Shown here: one piece after another, positions 55,201 to 63,365 of the stretch
Position numbering within the stretch: the first letter of the stretch is position 1
Layout: the number at the start of each line of letters is the position of its first letter
Source of the DNA: Pyronema omphalodes
Taxonomy: Eukaryota; Ascomycota; Pezizomycetes; Pezizales; Pyronemataceae
Length of the DNA stretch: 64,000 bases
Assembly (NCBI GenBank): GCA_024516155.1
Contig: JAJJXM010000057.1
Coordinates: 372,001 to 436,000 of the forward strand
Direction: 5' to 3'
Made by a program: the position numbers and the translations under genes
The notes under the pieces: model-generated
Seen by the model: the letters and a program-made list of their open reading frames with translations, nothing else
Told to the model about the DNA's origin: nothing
Database searches by the model: none

Positions 55201-56199
55201 GCGTTGGGGGTTGGGTTTGGTGGTCTTAGGGGGGGTCTTCGATGGGGCAGCGGCTTTCTCTTTGAACAGCTTGACGGACGAGGGTATTGGTCCTTGCCAC
55301 GGTTCGTTCGCCTGGGGTGGGGGAGGGGGTAGGTGAGGGGGAGGAGGGAGCTCGTTCTTCCGGAGTTCAGCTTCGGCGTTCAAGCACCTCTGCTTCCAGT
55401 ACTCGGCTTCGCTGAGGCGGGGGGCATGTTTGGAGGGTAAATCGAGAGGGGCGTTAACGGGTTGGGTATCGGGGCTGGTGGTCTCGAGGGGGGTGGGGGA
55501 TGCGGAGACGGGGGTGGGGGGCACGGCGGTAGCTGTTCCTTTCGGTAGGAGGGACGGGGCGAGGAGTTGGACGGCATCGTAGATGGATTGGAGGAGGGAC
55601 TGGTTCTTGTTGATTGTCTTGCACGCTTTGTTGATTCTGTCGTTCGTTGTCTGGTCGGCGTGACGAAACATGTCCGCGGTGGTAGCAAGATTGTGGTGGA
55701 GGACGTCGATGGATTGAGCGAGGTCGGCGTTGCTGGGAGGTGTGGCGTTGATCGGAGCGATGTCAGGGTGGAGTCGTTTGACGTTTGCAGGAACGGGGGT
55801 GGAGTCTTCGGCGATATGGGTGATAGTATGGGCAGTGGAGGCGGCGGGGCGTTTTTTCTGTTTTCCGGTGGTTTGTTGGATGGAGTATTTGGGGTCATTG
55901 TTGCTCAGTTGATCGGGGGTGTCGGAGTTTACAGGGAGGGGTTTTTTGTTGTGGGGTGTTTTGGGTGGGGCGTTGGTGGTGTTGCGAGAAGTTGGCGTTG
56001 GGGAGCTGTCTCGGGGAGACGCGTCGTCGTCGCTGGAATCCTCGCTGACGTCAGAGCACGTGTCTACGTGCATCTCAACGTCGGACGCGTCGGACTCGTG
56101 CGGCTCTGCGTTAGCGCGTTTTTCTTTCGCGAGCGCTCGAGGGGGCGCTTTGTCGGGGGGGAGGGGCTGTTTCTCAACAGCGGAGGATCGGGTGGGCAT
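52292..56199 (-). CDS. LINE X3 ORF1, 636-codon zinc-knuckle protein (interrupted only by Y6)
   Basis: Starts MPTRSSAVEKQPLPP at 56199. It has an acidic serine-rich region, a basic segment, helices, a proline-rich linker, the conserved core (IVIPCPDPRALPDSS, NEKWYKLAVHGIPTD, VRLTQPPRYISHPDKRVGK), then Cys/His clusters CRRCQKFGHHHAIC, CAICAAPHPTEYHQC and CANCVAAGHTDVHHAAYSTRC. It ends TTMTTDE. Y6 splits the frame after EDTAEGM and the phase is kept. ORF1 proteins of this type bind LINE RNA. The stop overlaps the ORF2 ATG by 8 nt (52292-52299). Confidence 0.9.
52870..54855 (-). mobile_element. Y6, full-length Y element (a-type) in LINE X3 ORF1
   Basis: Duplication cataccct (52859-52866 and 54856-54863), extendable to 11 bp with one mismatch. 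1986 bp with the TTTA tail and stem-loop at the left and the C-run leader (GGCGACCCCCCCCC on the sense strand) at the right. Same orientation as the host LINE. Confidence 0.92.
53197..54650 (-). pseudogene. Y6 ORF1-like protein, 1-nt deletion
   Basis: Starts at 54650 with MSPKQRQNN. The cassette resembles Y5 (SRFSTYRRLCVSAINEAVAADD). One base is missing in a C run near 53751-53755 (MSP then wrong frame), where Y8 has six bases and Y6 five. Downstream the correct frame reads to 53197. Otherwise full length. Confidence 0.85.
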
Positions 56200-57552
56200 C
56201 GGAAGTTCGGAATAAGTTGTTTCTGCGGTAGCGACAAGGAATCCGCGATTGAAATGATGGTTGTTGATGTGGGTGGAGGGTGGTGTTGATGGAACCGGTT
56301 CGCGGGGCTTTTCTCAGGGGCCCGAAAACTCTTTTTCGATGAAAACTCAACGAAAAAGAGAGGGCCTGATCTGGAAATGCTGCGAATAGGTAATTCGGGG
56401 CTGCCGAACAATTATCCGCGACAAAATCTTGCGATTTAGGTAGGTATAATAAGAAAAGTATGGGGGATGCACCTGGACAGATCATTGGCAGCAAACCACT
56501 CACGCATCAGTGCCCTCACGTTGTTAGGTGTCAACCAGGACAACACAGAGACTCACCGCCGCTTCGACACAGTCGAAGAGAAGATGTACGACATAAGCTA
56601 CCACATCGACCACAGGCTTGATGCCGTTCTGGCGAAACTCAACGACCTGCACGGCGAAAAGGCGAAGCTGCGCGCAGCATACGACTCTACACAGGCAGAA
56701 ACAGCAGCTCTCAAGGCTGCTGTGGACGACCTGACGATGAAAATCGCCGAACAGCAACAAGTCATTTCGGCGCCCCCCTCACCGAACCTTACGGCCTCTT
56801 CCTCAGCGATGGAAGAGATGACTATGCAACTGTCCGTCGTCCAACATGACATTCAGGATGTCCTTGACGCTGTTCGCAACCCTCCTGGCAAGAGAAAGCG
56901 AAGGGGAAGCGGCCAGAACACCGAACCCACCTCACCGACAAACCGAAGACTGGTGAACCACAAACCAAGAGCGACATCACCGGTGCGAAGCCTGATGCAC
57001 TCGAAACATGCGACTACCGCAGCCCAGGAGAAGCTGGATGCCCTCAAGCTTACGTCCCCCCTACCTCCCCTCGCAATCACATCGACCGAAGCGACACCGG
57101 AACCTCACACTGACAGTTCATCTGCTCAGGACACACCTCTACCCGACGCCCCAAGCACTGCCCCTGCTGAGATCAACGGATGGAAAACTGTGGAGGCGAA
57201 GGCTACACAGAAGAAGATGACAGCGATTTATTTATTTATTTAATAACTCATACACGCATCCAACCGTAAGGTTATGGCGGAATCTACAGTAGATACAAAA
57301 TTAAGAAAGCCGGGTGTCAGGCCGAGCTCTCACTGGGTATGCCCCAGAGCTTGTCGTTAGGGTGTGGGGTTGTAGACCCCCAAGTCTCGTTGTGCTTTTG
57401 TTCGTCAAGCGTCGTCTGTTCCAGGAGCCCTGTACGCTCGGAGGCCACCTCGCCGGGTCGTTCCCCCCATTTCCTCCACCCTTCCCCTCCCATTTTTAAC
57501 CATTTTTCCGCCTTTATTTCCTCCACAAAGCAAAAACAAAACCAAAGCAAAG

Positions 57553-60500
57553 TTAAACAGCCGCCGGGCCACCTACGCCCCCACTCTCCTCTCCTCTCTC
57601 AACTCCTGCGCTGGTGTCTCCTGACTCTTTGCCCTTTGAGACACCCGGGCCCGCCCTGCCCCTCTTCTCCTCCCCTCTCTCCCCTTCGCCTTCCTTCTTC
57701 CTCAGCCTTCTCGCTGCTCCCCCTCGCCTCTCTCCCCTTCTTGTCCGTGGTGTTGTCAATCCAAGATTGCCATTCCCCAGCACAATCTGGACGTTGATGC
57801 CTCCGCTCTTGACGACTTCTGCCCAAGTCTTCTTTGCAGAGGGGGTTGTCGTTCTGGGTTGGTGGGTGTTCTTTCCCCTTCCACCATTCTTTGTTGTAGG
57901 GGTCTGTTTGGGTATCGCTGCCGTAGATGTCGTCTCCTTCGCTTTCATCGTCTTCTTCTGTGTGGCCTTTGCCTCCACAGTCTTCCATCCATCGGTCTCA
58001 GCAGGGGCAGTGCTTGGGGCGTCGGGTAGAGGTGTGTCCTGAGCAGATGGACTGTCAGGGTGAGGTTCCGGTGTCGCTTCGGTCGACGTGATCGCGAGGA
58101 GAGGTAGGGGGGAGACAGGCTTGAGGGCATCAAGCTTGTCCTGGGCAGCGGTAGTCGCATGTTTTGAGTGCATCAGGCTTCGCACCGGTGATGCAGCTCT
58201 CGGTTTGTGGTTGACCGGTGTTCTGGTCGTTGGTGAGGTGGTTTGTTTGTTTGTTTGTTCTCTCATTACTTGTTTGCAACCCGAAGGTTATGACAAGGGA
58301 CAGATAAATACAAAAGAGAAGAAGAAAGAAATGTAAAAGCAAAAACCCAGTCTCCACCTCTACCAGTCTCCTCCTCTTGATCGTTGTGGTTGTGGGGTCT
58401 GTCCCCACTGTATACTACGGGGGTTTCTTGTCCAAGCGCGTCTGATGTTCCAAGTGCCCTGCTTGCACAGAGGCCGCCTCGCCGGGCTCCTCCCTTTCCT
58501 CCTCCCTTCCCCTCCCATTTTTAACCATTTTTCCTCCTTAATTTCCTCCACAAAGCAAAAACAAAACCAAAGCAAAGTTAAACAGCCGCCGGGCCACCCG
58601 CGCCCCCACTCTCCTCTCCTCTCTCCCCTCCTCCGCCGGTGTCTCCTGACTCTTTGCCCTTTGAGACACCCGGGCCCGCCCTGCCCCTCTTCTCCGCTCC
58701 TCTCTCCCCTTCTCCTTCCTTCTTCCTCAGCCTTCTCGCTGCTCCCCCTCGCCTCTCTCCCCTTCTTGTCGGTGGTGTTGTCAGTCCAAGATTGCCATTC
58801 CCCAGCACAATCTGGACGTTGATGCCGCCGCTCTTGACGACTTCTGCCCAAGTCTTCTCTGCAGAGGGGGTTGTCGTTCTGGGTTGGTGGGTATTCTTTC
58901 CCCTTCCACCATTCTTCGTTGTAGGGGTCTGTTTGGGTATCGCTGCCGTAGATGTCGTCTCCTTCGCTTTCATCTTCTTCTTCTGTGTGGCCTTTGCCTC
59001 CACAGTCTTCCATCCGTCGGTCTCAGCAGGGGCAGTGCTTGGGGCGTCGGGTAGAGGTGTGTCCTGAGCAGATGGACTGTCAGGGTGAGGTTCCGGTGTC
59101 GCATCGGTTGACGTGATCGCGAGGAGAGGTAGGGGGGACATAGGCTTGAGGGCATCAAGCTTGTCCTGGGCGGCGGTAGTCGCATGTTTTGAGTGCATCA
59201 GGCTTCGCACCGGTGATGCCGCTCTCGGTTTGTGGTTCACCGGTCTTCTGTTTGTCGGTGAGGTGGGTTCGGTGTTCTGGTCGCTTCCCCTTCGCTTTCT
59301 CTTGCCAGGAGGGTTGCGAACAGCGTCCAGGACATCCTGAATGTCATGTTGGACGACGGACAGTTGCATAGTCATCTCTTCCATCGCTGAGGAAGAGGCC
59401 GTGAGGTTCGGTGAGGGGGGCGCCGAAATGACTTGTTGCTGTTCGTCGATTTTCCTCGTCAGGGCATCCACAGCAGCCTTGAGAGCTGCTGTTTCTGCCT
59501 GTGTAGAGTCGTAGGCTGCGCGTAGCTTCGTGTTTTCGCCGATCAGAATGTTGAATTTCGTCATCATGACGTCGAATCTGAGGCGCATCTCATCGCTGTT
59601 GTTGCGTATGGTGTCATCGAGGGTATTGAAACGACGCTGTGTGTCCTGGTGGATCTGTTGTATCCCCAGGAAGCTGGCTCCAGCGACTTCGGGGTAGCTG
59701 TTATAAAACAGTAGGTCAAGGGAGGCATAATTGTCATCAACCAGGGCTGCCTGATTAATGGCAGATACAATATTGCGACGGTAGGTACTGAACCGGCTTT
59801 GTTCAGTTGTCGCTTGTTGCTGGTGTGTTGAAGCCGAAGGAACTGGTGATCCTGCCAAGACCACGCTCTGGAAGGGTTTTCCAGCGAAGTTTCCATCAAC
59901 TTCATCAACTTTTCCATCTCTCCCATCAAGAGTAGGATTAGATCCATCATGAGGAAGGTCGGCTAGAACATTGTACGCGTTTTCGGACCGTTTCGATCGT
60001 CGGGCGTTGTTCTGTCGTTGTTTTGGCGACATTTCGTGAGGTGGGGTAAGCCAAAACTCGTGAAAACTCTGATTTTGCGACAAAAGTCAACAAAAACAAC
60101 GTAGAATTCCCTGAAAATTCAGAGAATAACGTGACAGAGTGCTGCGAATCCGAATCCGATGAGAAAACCGGGGGTTTCGGTGCTCGTTGTTGAGAATGCA
60201 GGGGGGGGGTCGCCGTTGCCGTGTGGTGTGACCCTGTTGGTGAGGTGGGTTCGGTGTTCTGGTCGCTTCCCCTTTGCTTTCTCTTGCCAGGAGGGTTGCG
60301 AACAGCGTCCAGGACATCCTGAATGTCATGTTGGACGACGGACAGTTGCATAGTCATCTCTTCCATCGCTGAGGAAGAGGCCGTGAGGTTCGGTGAGGGG
60401 GGCGCCGAAATGACTTGGTGCTGTTCGTCGATTTTCTTCGTCAGGGCGTCCACAGCAGCCTTGAGAGCTGCTGTTTCTGCCTGCATAGAGTCGTATGCTG

Positions 60501-61014
60501 CGCGCAGCTTCGTGTTTTCGCCGAGCAGAATGTCGAAGTTCGTCATCATGACGTCGAATCTGTGGCGCATCTCATCGCTGTTGTTGCGTATGGTGTCATC
60601 GAGGGTATTGAAGCGTCGCTGTGTATCCCGGTGGATCTGTTGTATCCCCAGGAAGTTGGCTCCAATGAGTTCGGCGTAGTTGTCTCTAAACAGTTGATCT
60701 AGAGTGACATAGTTGTCATCAACTGCAACTGCCTCATTGATCGCAGATACACACAAGCGACGGTAGTCGCTGAACCGGCTTTGTTCAGTCGTCGCCTGTT
60801 GCTGCTTTGTTGAAGCCGAAGGAACTGGTGATCCTGCCAAGACCACGCTCTGGAAGGGCTTTCCAGCGAAGTTTCCATCAACTTCATCAACTATTCCATC
60901 TCCTCCATCAAAAGTAGGATTGGATCCATCATGAGGAGGGTCGGCTAGAACATTGTACGCGTTTTCGGACCGTTTCGATCGTCGGGCGTTGTTCTGTCGT
61001 TGTTTTGGCGACAT
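57553..61014 (-). CDS. Y7 ORF1-like protein, frame kept apart from Y8 insertion
   Basis: The start is 61014. Lengths on both sides of Y8 (61014-60236 and 58228-57553) add to 1455 nt, the same 484 codons plus stop as Y1, Y5 and Y8. Cassette: SRFSDYRRLCVSAINEAVAVDDNYVTLDQLFRDN. The reading frame is broken only by Y8, which lies in the linker after EPTSPT. Confidence 0.75.
58242..60235 (-). mobile_element. Y8, full-length Y element (b-type) in Y7
   Basis: 13-bp duplication gttggtgaggtgg (58229-58241 and 60236-60248). 1994 bp. The (AACA)n tail appears as TTTG repeats at 58242-58258, followed by the TTCG stem-loop and the b-type 3' UTR. The 5' leader with the C run is at 60190-60235. Confidence 0.94.
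58578..60032 (-). CDS. Y8 ORF1-like protein, 484 aa, intact
   Basis: Starts at 60032 (MSPKQRQNNARRSKRS), ends at 58578, with no stop or indel. The cassette differs again (SRFSTYRRNIVSAINQAALVDDN, LFYNSYPEVAGAS), whereas the coiled coil resembles Y1 (LDDTIRNNSDEMRLRF). The downstream region with GKRKRRG, TWAEVVKSGG and the low-complexity tail matches the a-type copies, although this element has the b-type 3' end. Confidence 0.77.
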   Translation of the reverse strand: MSPKQRQNNARRSKRSENAYNVLADLPHDGSNPTLDGRDGKVDEVDGNFAGKPFQSVVLAGSPVPSASTHQQQATTEQSRFSTYRRNIVSAINQAALVDDNYASLDLLFYNSYPEVAGASFLGIQQIHQDTQRRFNTLDDTIRNNSDEMRLRFDVMMTKFNILIGENTKLRAAYDSTQAETAALKAAVDALTRKIDEQQQVISAPPSPNLTASSSAMEEMTMQLSVVQHDIQDVLDAVRNPPGKRKRRGSDQNTEPTSPTNRRPVNHKPRAASPVRSLMHSKHATTAAQDKLDALKPMSPLPLLAITSTDATPEPHPDSPSAQDTPLPDAPSTAPAETDGWKTVEAKATQKKKMKAKETTSTAAIPKQTPTTKNGGRGKNTHQPRTTTPSAEKTWAEVVKSGGINVQIVLGNGNLGLTTPPTRRGERRGGAARRLRKKEGEGERGAEKRGRAGPGVSKGKESGDTGGGGERGEESGGAGGPAAV

Positions 61015-61229
61015 TTCGTGAGGTGGGGTAAGCCAAAACTCGTGAAAACTCTGATTTTGCGACAAAAGTCAACAAAAACAACGTAGAATTCCCTGAAAAC
61101 TCAGAGAATAACGTAACAGAGTGCTGCGAATCCGAACCGATGAGAAAACCGGGGGTTTCGGTGCTCGTTGTTGAGAATGCAGGGGGGGGGTCGCCGTTGC
61201 CGTGTGGTGTTACAAGATGAAAGCGAAGG

Positions 61230-61672
61230 GGTAACACACCACACAGCAACCGCTGACCCCCCCCTGCATTTGCGACAACAACAACAATTTCCCCGATTTT
61301 CGAATCGGCAATCGATTTCTTACCTCGGAATTACCCCGAATCTCGATTTTCGGAACCCAGCTACCGTTCACCGTTGAGATTCAGCGGAAAAACGCGATTC
61401 TGGGACCTCCGTGCCGGATTCCGGGCACTTTCATCAACGCCGCTCCACCACCCGCCCTCCAATCATCAAACCGACCTTATTTTCGGTTTCGGCATACCGA
61501 AATCCCCCCCCCCCCCCCCCAATCCCCCCCCCCACCAGCAGCACTGGTTGTGGTGATACCCCAAATTTCCCCCCCTCCGGACCCCTTTCCTCTCGAGAAA
61601 TTTTCGTGCTTGCGTAGCAAGAGCCTCCTCACGTGACTCTTCGCCATCGCTTACCTCACCACCGGTTAAGCG
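61230..61672 (+). other. 5' UTR of LINE V
   Basis: Leader with long C runs at 61257-61263, 61504-61520 and 61526-61533. No convincing gene; short frames at 61374-61617 lack support. Confidence 0.7.
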
Positions 61673-63365
61673 ATGGACGCTAACGCACCTATCCCTGCCA
61701 CGCCCTCGCGTATGCAGGTACCCGAGAATATTTTTAGCCCCGACGAGCTTTCCCGAATCAACGCCCCACACGCTGGCTCCTCCGCCATCGCGACCTCTAA
61801 GAAATCAACGACCGTCTCCGGAAAAGTCACCAAACGCCCCACCAAAAAATCCGACTCTAGACTTGGCCTCGACCTCCTCCGCAAAAATGCCACCCGACCG
61901 GAAACAAACACCCCCGTGAACCTCGATGGGACCCCCGTCGAAACAATGCCGACCGCTATGGACACTGACAGTTGCCCCGACACCGACTCCGAATCCGACT
62001 CTGACCTGAACCTCAACGACAGCCAGCACGCAATAACTGCTTCCGACATCAACCCCGCGACCTTAGCCGAACTGATCAAGACGAACATCATGGATCTCCT
62101 CCGCCCAATGAACCAACGCCTCGAAACCGTAACCAAACGCATCGACAAACCACACCGAACCACCACCCAGCCCCGAACCGACCACCTCGCCGACAACCCC
62201 CCGACCGCCCCCGACACCGCCCCCGCCACCATGCCCATCGCCAACGACATACACCATTGGATGGCGAGATGCCACATGCTCGAAGGAATCTTGCGCAGCA
62301 ACAACATCGCCATCCCCCTCGACGCACCCCGGACTGCAACCCGCCCATCCAATGCACCCTCCGCGCCGTGGGCGGACCCCTCCAAGACCAAAAACTCTCC
62401 TCAAAGCCAACCCCCCCACCAACCCCACACCCGCCACTACTCGCCCCGTCGTCAAACGACAGCCCCGAACCCACCCCCAGGAAATCATCCTGCCCTGCCC
62501 CAACCCCAGTGCCCTCCCGATCCACACGAGAGTAGAAGTGGGCTTCGCAGTGAACAAAGCACTGCTAGAGGCCAAAGCCCCCTCTCACATGGGGGTCACT
62601 ACGGTCCGCAAAAACCAAGCGGGAAATATCATCTTGACACTGAACCCTGCTACCACCACCGAAGAGCTAACCGCACACTTAGAAACAATTCAACGCGCTG
62701 CCCAAACGGTACACCCCTCCCTCGACAGCCCCCACATCAACGAACGATGGTATAAACTCGCCGTCCATGGCATCCCCACAGACATCTACCCCGACACTGA
62801 GGAAGGAATGCGCCTCCTCCGAGAAGAAATCGAACGGAGCAACAACCCGGTCACCCTGGCCCAGAACCCGCGGTACATGACGACGGCAGAAAAACGTGCT
62901 GGCAAGACGGCCTCCAGTGTGGTAATTGCGGTGCGCACGCCCGACGAGTTGGCCCTCCTCAAACGCCGTAAGGTACTGGTCCTCTTCGAAGCACGAAGGG
63001 TCACCGAATACTTCACCGCGAGGAAAACCGATCAATGTCGACGGTGCCAACTCTACGGCCACCACTACGCAACCTGCACTGGACCCCCCGGACCGATCTG
63101 CGCCCTCTGTGGAAAAGACCACCCCACGGAGAACCACAACTGCACCGAATGCCCGACGAGAAACGGTAAGTCGTGCTCACACACCAAGTACGAATGCAGG
63201 AACTGCGGCGAGGCTGGCATCCCCGAACACGACCATCCCGCCTTTCACAAACAATGCCCGACTCGCCTCCGCATCCACAAGGAAGCCAGAGAGGCAACCC
63301 AACCCGCCGCCTTTACCTCACCCAACCCTACAGACAAAGACACCGACATGATCCAACATGTCTAA
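61673..63365 (+). pseudogene. LINE V ORF1, zinc-knuckle protein with one frameshift
   Basis: Starts MDANAPIPATPSRMQ at 61673. The N-terminal frame holds an acidic region (DTDSCPDTDSESDSDLN) and helices (IKTNIMDLLRPMNQRLETVTKRIDK). Near 62395-62410, in AAAAACTC, the homology to X passes into another frame, which then reads the core (IILPCPNPSALP, NERWYKLAVHGIPTD, NPRYMTTAEKRAGK) and Cys/His clusters CRRCQLYGHHYATC, CALCGKDHPTENHNC and CRNCGEAG...HKQC. It ends at TAA 63363-63365, overlapping ORF2. A one-base indel seems the only damage. Confidence 0.87.

Larger units (their letters stand above)
45522..56468 (-). mobile_element. LINE X3, Tad-like, open reading frames intact except for Y5 and Y6 insertions
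   Basis: A 14-bp duplication gcacctggacagat (45508-45521 and 56469-56482) brackets the element in Y4. Minus-strand order: 5' UTR, ORF1 from 56199, ORF2 from 52299 to 46309, 3' UTR and tail at 45522. Y6 splits ORF1 and Y5 splits ORF2. Segment lengths on either side of each insertion are multiples of three (1344 and 567; 2493 and 1509), so both ORFs were open before the Y insertions. Its 3' end matches the Y a-type end almost base for base. Confidence 0.93.
45206..57226 (+). pseudogene. Y4 ORF1-like protein, split and with early stop
   Basis: The start reads ATG TGG CCA AAA CAA AGA TAG, so it stops at codon 7. The following sequence is nearly identical to other copies to about 45430. The cassette (about 45436-45507 and 56483-56660) is longer and different: HLDRSLAANHSRISALTLLGVNQDNTETHRRFD and the segment after it. 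From KLRAAYDSTQAETAALKAA the near-identity resumes to 57226. It shows the cassette exchange most clearly. Confidence 0.82.
57227..61213 (-). mobile_element. Y7, Y element (a-type) in Y4, interrupted by Y8
   Basis: Duplication aagatgacagcga at 57214-57226 and aagatgaaagcga at 61214-61226 (one mismatch). The a-type tail and stem-loop are at 57227-57275; the 5' leader with the C run is near 61180-61213. Y8 lies at 58242-60235. Confidence 0.9.
45018..61229 (+). mobile_element. Y4, Y element interrupted by LINE X3 and Y7; 3' part lost at LINE V
   Basis: Own segments are 45018-45521, 56483-57226 and 61227-61229. The 5' leader and first 75 codons match other Y copies; X3 (duplication gcacctggacagat) interrupts the cassette, and Y7 (aagatga[c/a]agcga) interrupts the linker. 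LINE V starts soon after, at the position where GAAGGAGACGAC would be expected. No 3' end of Y4 is visible. Confidence 0.85.
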
